DNA from: JAAYUK01 sp964392915 | Lineage (GTDB): Bacteria; Nitrospirota; Thermodesulfovibrionia; Thermodesulfovibrionales; Dissulfurispiraceae | Assembly: GCA_964392915.1 (NCBI GenBank) | Contig: CAYMRS010000005.1 | Coordinates: 1 to 64,000, forward strand | DNA length: 64,000 bases | Direction of reading: 5' to 3' | Program-made: the position numbers and the translations under genes | Part shown: piece after piece, positions 26,254 through 35,534 of the stretch | How positions within the stretch are numbered: position 1 is the stretch's first letter | How the letters are laid out: each line of letters starts with the position of its first letter | The notes under the pieces: model-generated | Databases searched by the model: none | Told to the model about the DNA's origin: nothing | The model's input: only the letters and a program-made list of their open reading frames with translations

Positions 26254-28446
26254 ATGAAGGCAATGAGAAGATATTTTACCAGCACGCTGCTGGTGCTGTT
26301 GCTGGTTCCAGCGGTGGTCTTTGCGGCTCAACCGGATTATCTGCGCATAAGCTATGTCGAAGGAGATGTGCAGATAAAAATTCCGGAGGGTACCGATTGG
26401 GGACCGGCTGTCGTAAACGGCCCTCTCGCCGAAGGCGACCAGATTTGGGTGCCGCGCGGAAGCCGGGCGGAGTTTCAATTGCCCGCCGGAACATTTATCC
26501 GGCTTGACGGAAACTCGGCACTTCAGGTTCTGTCCTTGGGCAGTGGTGCGTCCCAGTTTCATCTTTCTCAGGGAGGCGCTTATGTCTACGCGGAAAACGC
26601 TCAGCGGGATATTATTCAGATTGACACGCCCGACGCGTCGATTCGCGCGAACAACAATGCAGTCTATCGCATCGATCTTACCGATCGCGCAACAGACGTC
26701 GCGGTCTACAAAGGCTTTGTCGAAGCCGAAAACCGCCTTGGCCAAACGCGGGTGAATGCAGGCAAAACGCTTTCGCTGGGGCCGCAGACAAACGGCTCGC
26801 TCGCGCCGCTGGGACCGCCCGATGCATGGGAACGGTGGAACACGGCGAGAAACAATCAGTTCCGCGACCCTTCCGGAAACAGCACCCGGTATCTGCCGGA
26901 TGAACTGAAAGGATATGCGAGGGATTTCGATACCGGCGGCAGGTGGATCACCATTCCTGAATACGGAAACGTATGGACTCCGACCGTCATCGTCGCGGAA
27001 CAGTGGGCTCCCTATCGGCATGGCCGTTGGATCTGGCGACATGGCAACTACATCTGGCTCCCTTACGACCCTTGGGGATGGGTGCCCTATCATTACGGAA
27101 GATGGACATATGTAGCCCGCTTCGGCTGGTGCTGGGTGCCTCCGGGCCACCGGCATGTGCATTGGGGGCCGGGCTATGTCGGATGGGTACGGAGTAACAG
27201 CTATATCGGATGGGTTCCGCTCGCGCCGGGGGAAATTTACTATGGCCGTGGCAACTACGGTCAGCACAGCGTGAATATCACGAATGTAAAAATTACTCAG
27301 ATTAACATCACAAACATCTACAGAAACGTAACGGTAAATAACGGTGCCACCGTTGTCTACCGCGACCATTTCGGATCGCAATCGCCGAGAGCGGTCGGAT
27401 ATAGCCGGGATACTCACAAAGAACTCTTCGTCCGCAACAATATCAGCGTCGCCGGCCCCGATATGAAGCCGGGAGCCGCCCATTATCGGTGGTCCGACAG
27501 GAGAATTGCGTCAGAGAACCATCCTCCTCAAGCAGTGCAGAAAACCTCTGTCAGCGATCTCAAGCAGGAGCGTTCGCTGGTGCGGGAGCCTGAACGGTCC
27601 GTTTTCCGACGCGGTGAACCTGCGCGGAACCTGCCGGTAACAAGCGTTACAACTCCTTCCATTCCGAGACGTGGCACAGAATCGCCAAGTCGGACCGATT
27701 CGCCGCCGTTTGACAAACCCGGTTTCCGTGACTCCGTCGGTGAACAACGGAAGCCTTCAGATACTCCCCCGGCTGGAAGGCCGGGCTTTCGGGACCCCGG
27801 ATCCGAGCCACATCGGGGATCTGATCCCTTACCCGGGCGGAAGCCAGATGCTCCCGACCGTCGGCAGATGCGCTCGCCCGACACCGTTCGCCCCAGCCCC
27901 GCTCCCGGTGGGCAGCACGATATGCAGCAGCGCAGGCAGAATGGCGGTGACAGACCGGAGCAAAAGGACGAACGGCGAAGGCTGCAGACGGATGACAAAA
28001 GCAAAGACCTTCGTCCTGTCGAAAAATCAGCCGCCGAAGCGGAAAAACGTCAGCAACGCTCCGAGAAACCCGGATTGCGGCAGGACGACCGTGAGCAATA
28101 CCAGGAGAGGGTGCGTCGGGGAGGCATTGAGCAACAGCAACCGGGCAATCAGGACAAAGCACCGGGCGGTTCTGGCATTCCCGCTGAGCGCGGCAAGCCC
28201 GGCAGCCGCGACGGCAGCTTCGACAACAACAAAAACGGGCAGCGGTTCCAAGCCACGCAGCGCGCCGAAACTGCAAGAACTGAAAAGGTCGTTGAGCCAA
28301 TAGGCGCAAAGTCCCGGCAGCGGTCAGAACATGCGCCGGTTACCGCGAATCAGGAACAAAGGAACGACAGTCAGCAGGCGAAAGAGTTCCGGAAAGAGAA
28401 CAAAGACAGCAAAGAAAATATAAAACACGATGAACGGGGCTTGTAA
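26254..28446 (+). CDS. FecR / DUF6600 domain secreted protein with low-complexity tail
   Basis: A signal peptide (about residues 1-25, ending VVFAA) leads into a FecR-type domain (about 30-170). There follows a Trp/Tyr-rich DUF6600-like region of short repeats (about 235-330; WAPYRHGRWIWRHGNYIW, PWGWVPYHYGRWTYV). From about residue 420 the protein is Arg/Gln/Glu/Pro-rich and probably disordered. AAGGAG lies six bases before the ATG. FecR domains usually sense or bind at the envelope; here there is no sigma factor or TonB partner, so the role is open. The GC-rich tail looks native to the genome. Confidence 0.85.
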   Translation: MKAMRRYFTSTLLVLLLVPAVVFAAQPDYLRISYVEGDVQIKIPEGTDWGPAVVNGPLAEGDQIWVPRGSRAEFQLPAGTFIRLDGNSALQVLSLGSGASQFHLSQGGAYVYAENAQRDIIQIDTPDASIRANNNAVYRIDLTDRATDVAVYKGFVEAENRLGQTRVNAGKTLSLGPQTNGSLAPLGPPDAWERWNTARNNQFRDPSGNSTRYLPDELKGYARDFDTGGRWITIPEYGNVWTPTVIVAEQWAPYRHGRWIWRHGNYIWLPYDPWGWVPYHYGRWTYVARFGWCWVPPGHRHVHWGPGYVGWVRSNSYIGWVPLAPGEIYYGRGNYGQHSVNITNVKITQINITNIYRNVTVNNGATVVYRDHFGSQSPRAVGYSRDTHKELFVRNNISVAGPDMKPGAAHYRWSDRRIASENHPPQAVQKTSVSDLKQERSLVREPERSVFRRGEPARNLPVTSVTTPSIPRRGTESPSRTDSPPFDKPGFRDSVGEQRKPSDTPPAGRPGFRDPGSEPHRGSDPLPGRKPDAPDRRQMRSPDTVRPSPAPGGQHDMQQRRQNGGDRPEQKDERRRLQTDDKSKDLRPVEKSAAEAEKRQQRSEKPGLRQDDREQYQERVRRGGIEQQQPGNQDKAPGGSGIPAERGKPGSRDGSFDNNKNGQRFQATQRAETARTEKVVEPIGAKSRQRSEHAPVTANQEQRNDSQQAKEFRKENKDSKENIKHDERGL

Positions 28447-28567
28447 AAGAAATCTCATTCTGTCTTGATGAAAACGCTAAAGGGATATTACACAGGTTAG
28501 ATACGATTGGCGCTGTTCAATCGATGCGGTTGCGCTTCGCTCCAGAGATCATTGCCTGACTTGACAG

Positions 28568-28984
28568 TCAGAAAAATGCCCGCGCCATGATAGCGCGGGC
28601 ATTCAGAATCATTCCGCTCCCAAAAGAATCTTGTTGCTGATTCCGCCGCATCTCCACCGCACTTTTAATCCGCTCCGGGGAGTAGCCGGGAATAAGAATT
28701 CCCTCAACATCGATCACCGGAACTCCACGCCTTCCGGACTTTTCCATGCTCTCGCGAGCCTTGCTTTGGTCTCGCTCGATATTATATTCAATGAGCTGCA
28801 CGCCAAGAGATTTTATATATTCACGCGCTTTTATACAATACGGGCACCAGTCGGTCATGTACATGATAACCTTGATGCTCGAATAGGGCCGCGCAGCCTC
28901 AGCCTGATGGATACCGGCAAAAATAGCCGATGCGAATAAAAAGCAGGCGAAAAGCAAACTGAACAGCAACCTGATGTTTTTCAT
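28568..28984 (-). CDS. Secreted glutaredoxin-like protein
   Basis: A hydrophobic signal or anchor segment (about residues 4-30) precedes a glutaredoxin fold with the redox motif CPYC (C47-C50) and the cis-Pro segment GRRGVPVID. It therefore probably acts on periplasmic thiols. The last 11 codons form a perfect terminator stem (see 28571-28603), so the C-terminal end NARAIMARAFF is imposed by RNA structure. It lies 21 bases downstream of the HD-domain gene. Confidence 0.87.
   Translation of the reverse strand: MKNIRLLFSLLFACFLFASAIFAGIHQAEAARPYSSIKVIMYMTDWCPYCIKAREYIKSLGVQLIEYNIERDQSKARESMEKSGRRGVPVIDVEGILIPGYSPERIKSAVEMRRNQQQDSFGSGMILNARAIMARAFF
28571..28603 (-). terminator. Rho-independent terminator inside the 3' end of the coding region
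   Basis: The arms 28593-28603 and 28575-28585 form a perfect 11-base stem (AATGCCCGCGC with GCGCGGGCATT on the minus strand) with a 7-base loop, followed by TTTTTC. The stop codon TGA is at 28568-28570, so the whole hairpin is translated as the last residues of the glutaredoxin-like protein. Confidence 0.85.
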
Positions 28985-29005
28985 GCCGAACTCATCACCC
29001 TTCGT

Positions 29006-30217
29006 TTAGCGCTCAGGCGTCCTGGCCGGAAAATACTCATAGAGCTTTCCGAAGTCAATCCCGCCGATAACAACGTCGCGATACTTCGCCGGCAAAGAAA
29101 CCCGGCACTCCTCTAGCGGACGTGCCGTAATGCCATGTTGTATTGAGAGCGACGCTTCCACAAAGGCGGAAAAGTGATCGCAGGCCTTCAGCAACACTCC
29201 GTCAACAGGATCAAATTCATCACGATTGTAGTGCCCCTGAATCTCATCAAACGTCAGATCTCCCTTAATCGCGCCGTCCACCCTGACTCTGTTCGAAAAT
29301 TCGTCGTCCACAAAGTAGCGGAATTCATCATGCCATACTGACGGCAGCAGGGGCATGATCTTTTCGTCCATCTGAATGTGTTCGTATTCCTTGATGACGC
29401 TGTCGAGCCCCGCAACGGAAGTCTTTACCGGCGAAACGATGTCGCGGGTCAGCACCTCCGGAAGATCATGAAAGAGCGCGGCGAAAAAATTGTTGTAAAG
29501 GCGCCGGTTGCAGGCTCCGATGTCCCTTGAGCAGCAATAGGAAAGCATCGCCACGATAAGCATATGACCGAGCACCGATGTCTTCGGGATGCGCGGCGAC
29601 TGCGCCCACCGCTGCTGGAAACGGAGCTGTCCGCAGAGGTCCACAAAGCCGTATGACTTTTTGCCGAGCGTAATCTTCTGCACGCCGATGAGATCGTAGT
29701 GGTCTTCGATCTGGTTTTCAATCTCTTCTTTGGTCCGCTCGATGCCGTAAATAAATGGGCTCGCGTTATAGATAATCTTGAATTCCCAGTTGGTCGCAAG
29801 GTAGTGGGCGGCGCGGAGAATGCGCTTTTCGAGCCGGGCATAGTCAGGTTCAAAGAAGTATCGCTCCATACGCTCGCTGAAGCCGGCGCCAATCGGCTGG
29901 ATATCGGCGGCAAGTTGCGAAAGCGCCCACTGATTGAGCTCGCGACCCTTGCGGGCCATCAGCTGATGAAAGACCGGTGCTTTAATATCGGTCAGGATGA
30001 CCCGACGGAAAAACTCGAAGATACCGCCTTCAATGAGACGGCTCCAGTCAATTTTGGCCTCACGCTCGGTCTCCTCAAAACGGCCAAGCACATACGCAAT
30101 CACCATCTTGTGCGCCTGTTTGTCGAGTTCTACAAATTCGACCGGCCGCACGTGGTCATTCCACCGCTGTATGCTCGCCGCCTCAAACAGTCGTTCCACG
30201 AGCCCCTTCGTAATCAT
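29006..30217 (-). CDS. HD-domain phosphohydrolase (YfbR-like HD motif)
   Basis: The motif FHDLPEVLTRDIVSPVK, with an upstream HMLIVAMLSY histidine, matches the HD-domain pattern of YfbR-type 5'-deoxynucleotidases. Here it lies in a much longer protein of 403 residues with a helical N-terminal region of about 200 residues that I do not recognise. ATG 30217 is chosen for AAGGAG just upstream and an ATGA overlap with the acyltransferase stop. Substrate unknown; a nucleotide is likely from the family. Confidence 0.8.
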   Translation of the reverse strand: MITKGLVERLFEAASIQRWNDHVRPVEFVELDKQAHKMVIAYVLGRFEETEREAKIDWSRLIEGGIFEFFRRVILTDIKAPVFHQLMARKGRELNQWALSQLAADIQPIGAGFSERMERYFFEPDYARLEKRILRAAHYLATNWEFKIIYNASPFIYGIERTKEEIENQIEDHYDLIGVQKITLGKKSYGFVDLCGQLRFQQRWAQSPRIPKTSVLGHMLIVAMLSYCCSRDIGACNRRLYNNFFAALFHDLPEVLTRDIVSPVKTSVAGLDSVIKEYEHIQMDEKIMPLLPSVWHDEFRYFVDDEFSNRVRVDGAIKGDLTFDEIQGHYNRDEFDPVDGVLLKACDHFSAFVEASLSIQHGITARPLEECRVSLPAKYRDVVIGGIDFGKLYEYFPARTPER

Positions 30218-31104
30218 ATCTGCTCCTTCCCTGCCCGCTTCCAGCGCCGGTGAATCCAGAGCCATTGTTCCGGATGCGCACGGATATAGTCTTCAACAAA
30301 TACGGTCAGCCGCTTGGTATCTTGCATTATAGCCTGTTCGTTATCGTTTCCTCCTGACAATACTACAGGAGCGTGTACGGTTACAATATGGCGATTGCCC
30401 TCACGATGAATGAATGAGGGAAGAATGGCGGTGCCTGTTTTTCTGCCAATCAGTGCCGGTATTTTCATGGTCCATGCAGGCCTGCCGAGAAAATCGATGA
30501 TATATCCCTCTTCGGGGACTACAGCCTGATCCATAAGGATACCTACCGCTCCATTCTTCTTCAACGCAAGGATTATCTTTTTGAGCGCGCCTTTCTTATA
30601 GATGACCGCATTGCCGAATCTTCCTCTGACCAGCTCGACAAGTCTGTTGATATAGGGATTGTTCTGCCGGCGCGCCACTACGGAGAACGGCTCAAGGTGA
30701 ACCGAGGAGAGTATGGCAACCAGCTCCCAGTTGCCGCAATGCCCGGTGAGAAACATAAGCCCCCGACCGGCGGCTTTTGCCTGATAATAATGTTCCACAC
30801 CGCGAATCTCGGCGGTGCTGATGATGCGCCTGCCGAAGCCGCAGTAGATATTGACAAGCTCCAGAATGGAACGCCCCAGATGTCTGAAAAAGTCCCTGAC
30901 CACATCTTCAGGCCGAAGCGTGGAGGACAGGGCTCCGGCGGCTATGGAGGCCCTGACATTTTCGATTGCAATTCTTCTGCGGCTGCTCCACAGGGCGTGC
31001 GCGGCAAGGCCGAGATACTCCCCGGCTTTCAGCGGCAGAAGCAAAAGCGGCAGAGAGAACACAAAAATGGCAGTCAGTTCAACTGCCCATACAAGCTTTT
31101 TCAT
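30214..31104 (-). CDS. Lysophospholipid / lipid A acyltransferase (LpxL/HtrB family)
   Basis: An N-terminal membrane anchor (about residues 7-30) is followed by the catalytic motif HCGNWE (H-x4-E) with the typical context LMFLTGHCGNWELVAI. The C-terminal block HPEQWLWIHRRWK is also characteristic. It has 296 residues. It likely adds a secondary acyl chain to lipid A or acts on a related lipid. GGAGGG precedes the start. It is translationally coupled to the HD gene downstream. Confidence 0.88.
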   Translation of the reverse strand: MKKLVWAVELTAIFVFSLPLLLLPLKAGEYLGLAAHALWSSRRRIAIENVRASIAAGALSSTLRPEDVVRDFFRHLGRSILELVNIYCGFGRRIISTAEIRGVEHYYQAKAAGRGLMFLTGHCGNWELVAILSSVHLEPFSVVARRQNNPYINRLVELVRGRFGNAVIYKKGALKKIILALKKNGAVGILMDQAVVPEEGYIIDFLGRPAWTMKIPALIGRKTGTAILPSFIHREGNRHIVTVHAPVVLSGGNDNEQAIMQDTKRLTVFVEDYIRAHPEQWLWIHRRWKRAGKEQI

Positions 31105-31173
31105 GCTGCTTCCCTCCGGCAGAAAACCTGTGTGGTTGAAGACCTTGGGGCCGTCCGACTGAACAGCATGCTG

Positions 31174-33612
31174 CTAAACGTCCTCGCCGTTATTTCTCTT
31201 TTTGATGTTATTCTTGTCGTCGTCTTTATCTCTCTTTTTCTCAAGCGCATTGGATATTTCTTCAAAACGCTTCATGATGAGGCAGTTCAGGGTGCCCTCG
31301 GGATACGTACCGTCTTCCCCAGGTTCTCCGGCCTTCATGCCGGTGAGAATCTCCAGCCCTTCCTCCATGCGGTCAATTGCGTATACGCTGAACTTGCCGT
31401 CTCTGACCGCATCAACCATCTCCTGCTTGAGCATGAGATTCTTCACGTTGCGGCGGGGGATAATCGCCCCGTGCGAGCCGTCGAGTCCCCGCAGCTTGCA
31501 GAGGGCGAAAAATCCCTCGAGTTTTTCATTGACACCGCCGATTGGCTGTACGTCGCCGTTCTGGTCCATCGAGCCGGTAATCGCAAAGCCCTGCTGTAGA
31601 GGGACCGCTGACAGACTGCTCAACAGAGCATACAGTTCCGCGCAGGTCGCGCTGTCTCCTTCGATCATTTCATAAAGCTGCTCAAACGTGATTGAAGCGG
31701 AAAGGGTGATCGGCTTTTTTGTCGCGTATTTGCTGCCGAGGTAGCTGCTGATTATCATGATCGCCTTCTCGTGTATCTTACCGCTCATCTTCGTCTCGCG
31801 CTCAATATTGACGACGCCGGCCTTGCCGACATAGGTCTTCGCAGTGATGCGCGAGGGTTTGCCGAAGCTGTAGTCGCCCAGGGAAAGCACCGCGAGTCCG
31901 TTCACCTGCCCGACCGCGGTTCCGGAAGTGTTCACGATGAAGGTATCATCATGCATCAACTCGCGAATCCGCTCCTCGATGCGGTTTGAACGATACACCT
32001 TCTTCTCGAGCGCCGTGATAACATGTTCCGCAGATACAACCCGGCTTCCTGCGCGCTTCGCCCAGAAATGCGCTTCGCGGAGCATGTCGGAAATCGCACT
32101 GAACCGCGTCGAAAGCTTGTCCCGGTGGCCGGCGATGCGGGCTCCGTACTCGATAATGCGCGATATGCCGCTGCGATCAAACGGCAGAAGGCCTTCTTCG
32201 CGCTGGCACGATGCAATAAAGGCAGCATACTTTTCCATGCTCTCCTGCGTGCGATCCATCTGGCTATCAAAGTCAGCCTTCACCTTGAAGAGTTCCCGGT
32301 ACTCGTCATCAAGGCTGTACAGCATGTAATAGAGGTAAGGATTGCCAAGGAGAATGATTTTCACGTTCAGCGGCACCGGCTCGGGCTTCATGCCAACAGT
32401 ACTCACCAGACGGTACTGTTCCCAGGCATCTTCAATCCTGATTTCACGGTTTCGGAGCGCCCGCTTCAGCGCATCGTAGGAAAAAATATTCTTGAGGAGG
32501 TCAAGCACATTCATAACGATATATCCGCCGTTTGCCCGATGCATTGACCCGGCGCGGATCATGGTAAAGTCTGACAGGGCCATGCCGTATTGCACCTTGT
32601 ACTCAACGCGGCCGAACAGATTAAGATAGGTCGGGTTGCTTTCAAATACAACCGGAGCGCCGCTCACCTCCGCATTGTTCACCAGCACATTGACCGTATA
32701 TTTTGAGAACGAAACCTCCGGCTTCGGCATCTTCATGAACGGCACCGGCGAGGGCTGTTCTTCGCCCGGCTTGAAGTCCTCCAGATGCGTCAGGACATTT
32801 TCCTGCACTGCGTTCAGATACGCGACGATGCGATCATATTCAGCGTATTTTTTCTTCAGGTCATCGATAAAATGACCGACAGCTCCGAGAGCGATTTCAC
32901 GTTCGAGCTTTGGAAGCGTTTCCTTGAGGATTTTCTCCGCCCCGCGGACAGCACGCACCACATCCTCAAGTTTCTCCTGCAGCCCGGTGCCAATCGCCTG
33001 CACATTCGTCTGCATATCCTTGTCGAGCGCGGCAAACTCTTCTTCGGTCAGGCCCTCCCCGGTCTTTTTCACCGGAACCATCACAAGTCCGGCGGCCACC
33101 TTGCGGATAGCAAACCCCTTGGACTGAGCCTCCTGCTCGAGGCTGGTGAAAAGCTCTTTCTGTTTCTGCTGGAATTCCTCGATAACCCTGGTGCGCTGCT
33201 TGTCATATTCCTTGGACTCGAACGCCTGCGGAATTTCTGCCTGCAGTGACTTGACGAGGGAATCCATGTCTCTCTGGAATTCGCCCGCGAACCCCGGCCG
33301 AAGCCGGACCGCCATCGGAGCATCGGGATTGCTGAAATTGAAGACGTAACACCAGTCATCGGGAACCGATTCCTGCGCCGCCCGATCGGTCAGCAGTTGC
33401 CGGATCGTGCGCATCTTGCCCGTTCCGCTCTCACCAAGCGCGTAAATGTTGTATCCCTTATTGCTGAGACTCAGGCCGAAATCGAGCGCGTCAAAAGCTC
33501 GCTCCTGCCCTATCGTGCCGCCCAGTTCCGAAAGATCGGCCGTTGTCTGGAATCCGAATAGTGTCTGATCACAGATAATCGCAACATCGACATGCGTCAG
33601 TTTTGTAATCAT
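31174..33612 (-). CDS. Lon-like ATP-dependent protease (AAA_32 / S16, YcbZ-type)
   Basis: An AAA-like N-terminal part has GESGTGKMRT in the P-loop position, so the usual Ser/Thr after Lys is Met. The C-terminal S16 Lon protease domain carries the catalytic Ser in GDSATCAE and the Lys in GGVNEKLEGFF. A helical insert fills about residues 160-270. At 812 residues it matches the LonH/YcbZ subfamily rather than classical Lon. GAGGAGG precedes the ATG. Confidence 0.9.
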   Translation of the reverse strand: MITKLTHVDVAIICDQTLFGFQTTADLSELGGTIGQERAFDALDFGLSLSNKGYNIYALGESGTGKMRTIRQLLTDRAAQESVPDDWCYVFNFSNPDAPMAVRLRPGFAGEFQRDMDSLVKSLQAEIPQAFESKEYDKQRTRVIEEFQQKQKELFTSLEQEAQSKGFAIRKVAAGLVMVPVKKTGEGLTEEEFAALDKDMQTNVQAIGTGLQEKLEDVVRAVRGAEKILKETLPKLEREIALGAVGHFIDDLKKKYAEYDRIVAYLNAVQENVLTHLEDFKPGEEQPSPVPFMKMPKPEVSFSKYTVNVLVNNAEVSGAPVVFESNPTYLNLFGRVEYKVQYGMALSDFTMIRAGSMHRANGGYIVMNVLDLLKNIFSYDALKRALRNREIRIEDAWEQYRLVSTVGMKPEPVPLNVKIILLGNPYLYYMLYSLDDEYRELFKVKADFDSQMDRTQESMEKYAAFIASCQREEGLLPFDRSGISRIIEYGARIAGHRDKLSTRFSAISDMLREAHFWAKRAGSRVVSAEHVITALEKKVYRSNRIEERIRELMHDDTFIVNTSGTAVGQVNGLAVLSLGDYSFGKPSRITAKTYVGKAGVVNIERETKMSGKIHEKAIMIISSYLGSKYATKKPITLSASITFEQLYEMIEGDSATCAELYALLSSLSAVPLQQGFAITGSMDQNGDVQPIGGVNEKLEGFFALCKLRGLDGSHGAIIPRRNVKNLMLKQEMVDAVRDGKFSVYAIDRMEEGLEILTGMKAGEPGEDGTYPEGTLNCLIMKRFEEISNALEKKRDKDDDKNNIKKRNNGEDV

Positions 33613-33705
33613 GCAGCCTCCTCACTTCAGAATATCGAGGGCAGAAGAACGGAATTCCCTTGCGGCACATCAGTCCTCCGAGGGTTGATATCTGATCATT
33701 CAGTC

Positions 33706-34590
33706 CTATTTCGCTCTCGGGTGGTGTTCGAGATATGCTTTTTTTATCCTGTCAGAAGAAACCTTGGTATAAATCTGCGTTGTCGCAATGTCAGCGTGGC
33801 CGAGCATTTTCTGGACCGAACGGAGATCCGCTCCACCGTCCAGCAGATGCGTCGCAAAAGAGTGGCGCAGCACATGCGGGGAAAGCTTCAGACCTGCGAC
33901 CTGTCCGAACGCCTTCAGCGACTGCCAGAAACGTTGCCTTGTCATGGGCTCTCCCCTGTTCGAAAGAAACAGATACGGGGAGGTAGTGCGGCGCAGCAGA
34001 CGCGGCCGCAACTCCAGATGATAGCGCCGCATTTTTTCGGACGCCCTGTGATTTATTGGCACGACCCGCTCCTTGGAACCCTTGCCGATCACGCGGAGGA
34101 ATCCTCCTTCATAATGCAGATCCTGCATGCGGATGGAAATGATCTCGCTCACCCGCAGTCCTGACGAATATAACAATTCAAGCATGGCGCTGTCGCGCAA
34201 AAACATGCGTGTCGGAAGCTCAGTCTCCAGCAGTTTTCTGATGTCCGGCAGATCGAGGGCCTTCGGAAGGCGTTCCCACTGTTTCGGCGTGCGGAGGGCT
34301 CCGGTAGGGTCCTCAACGATTAGCTTTTCTGTAAGAAGATACCGGCAAAACGCCTTGACCGAGGAGATGAAGCGGGCAACGCTTGCCGCTGCAAAGCCTT
34401 TCTCCCGCAAAACACCGAGATAGCCAACAACGTCTTCGCGCCGAAACTCGAGGAGCGTTGAACCGCGCCCGTCAAGAAAGGCGGAAAATGCCCGCAGGTC
34501 GGATGCATACGACTGGACCGTATTGCGGGATAGACCCTTCTGAACAGCGGCATACGAGAGAAACAACTTAAGCGCATCCATAGCCTGCAC
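33706..34590 (-). CDS. xerD: Tyrosine recombinase XerC/XerD
   Basis: The N-terminal SAM-like DNA-binding domain (about residues 5-90) is followed by the catalytic domain. Its tetrad is SSGLRVSEI (Arg), VIGKGSKERVVP (Lys), HVLRHSFATHL (His-x2-Arg), LGHADIATTQIY (His, then the Tyr nucleophile). The length of 294 residues fits a chromosome-dimer resolving Xer protein; assignment to XerD rather than XerC is not certain. It overlaps the exonuclease gene upstream by 23 bases. The 93 bases up to the Lon-like gene show nothing definite. Confidence 0.93.
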   Translation of the reverse strand: MQAMDALKLFLSYAAVQKGLSRNTVQSYASDLRAFSAFLDGRGSTLLEFRREDVVGYLGVLREKGFAAASVARFISSVKAFCRYLLTEKLIVEDPTGALRTPKQWERLPKALDLPDIRKLLETELPTRMFLRDSAMLELLYSSGLRVSEIISIRMQDLHYEGGFLRVIGKGSKERVVPINHRASEKMRRYHLELRPRLLRRTTSPYLFLSNRGEPMTRQRFWQSLKAFGQVAGLKLSPHVLRHSFATHLLDGGADLRSVQKMLGHADIATTQIYTKVSSDRIKKAYLEHHPRAK

Positions 34591-35359
34591 CCGCGAGATG
34601 TTCCATGATGCCGGAAGCGCTCTTCAGCTTTTCATACAGGATATCCGCCATGGGCAAAAGGTAGGCAACATCTTCACGATTATAAGCGACGAGAAGCTCC
34701 CGGGCCACGCTATCGCCATGCCGGGCGCGCTCCCAGAGGCGCACGGCATCGTAACCGCTGAGCCCCTGCACAGACGCCTCCCTGGCAAAGCCGAACTGCA
34801 CTTCAAGGCTTTTCAGTCCGCCGCGAAGCTCGAGACGTTTTGCGGCAAAGCAGAGGTCGAAATGCGGAATATCAAACCGCAGCCCCGGCATGGTGGTGAG
34901 CAGAAACGGTACATCAAAGCCTGTTCCGTAAAACGTTATCAGGAGCTTGTACCCTTCAAGGTGCCGATGCAGTGTCTCGGGCGTGAGGTTCTCACCCCGA
35001 ACAAGCGTTACGGCATCGTACCCGTCATGCAGCCCGATAACCGTAGGATACCCGCCCTGCGAAGGATGGTACCCGTTGGTTTCTATATCGAGACAGACGG
35101 CCTCGCCGCGAAATAGCTCAAAAAGCCGCCAGTGTTCGCGCCGCTTCAGCGCCTGGGCAAGATATGCTGCATCGCGAGTGTCAAGCGCATCCTTGCAAAG
35201 GCTGAGTTTCTTGTCATAGAGCTGCTTGCGCTCCTCCGATATCCCCTCAATGAGTGGAGCGGCGAGAAAATCGCTCCACGTCAGCACGCCCTTCCGCCAA
35301 AGCCTGCGCTCCAGCTTCTCACCCACGCCAGGCAGCAGGGAAAATGTATTCTGAATCAA
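34568..35359 (-). CDS. RNase H-fold exonuclease (YprB-like)
   Basis: The DEDD-type nuclease core begins with CLDIETNGYHPSQGGYPTVIG (the catalytic D-x-E), and later acidic residues lie in YNREDVAYL. An N-terminal helix-hairpin-like region (LLPGVGEKLERRLWRKGVLT) precedes it. The start is TTG, with GGAGG a few bases upstream. It is the first gene before xerD on this strand. Its physiological substrate is not known. Confidence 0.82.
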   Translation of the reverse strand: MIQNTFSLLPGVGEKLERRLWRKGVLTWSDFLAAPLIEGISEERKQLYDKKLSLCKDALDTRDAAYLAQALKRREHWRLFELFRGEAVCLDIETNGYHPSQGGYPTVIGLHDGYDAVTLVRGENLTPETLHRHLEGYKLLITFYGTGFDVPFLLTTMPGLRFDIPHFDLCFAAKRLELRGGLKSLEVQFGFAREASVQGLSGYDAVRLWERARHGDSVARELLVAYNREDVAYLLPMADILYEKLKSASGIMEHLAGAGYGCA

Positions 35360-35534
35360 GCAAACCTCCGCAACGAATAGTGTTCTTTATTATACTTGTT
35401 GCCGGAACTCCCGATCCAAGAACGCGACTCAGCACTCAAAATGCGGCGAGCCGAAAAGAAGACATTTCTAAATTGCCTTGACATGACGGATGGAATTATG
35501 ACGCCGGACTTCGCCCGATGCTACACTATCCGGT
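35360..35534. promoter_or_regulatory. Divergent intergenic region between exonuclease and truA
   Basis: On the minus strand TATAAT (35389-35394) lies about 30 bases before the exonuclease start. On the plus strand TACACT (35522-35527) is seven bases before the truA ATG, and truA has no ribosome-binding sequence, which fits a leaderless transcript. A TTGACA at 35478-35483 is too far from this -10 to pair with it. No good -35 is seen for either. Confidence 0.4.

Noticed and set aside
26176..27483. Long minus-strand open frame of 435 codons
   Set aside because: It lies opposite the FecR/DUF6600 gene, which has a signal peptide, a good ribosome site and recognisable domains. The antisense product has no domain pattern and looks like a GC-driven shadow.
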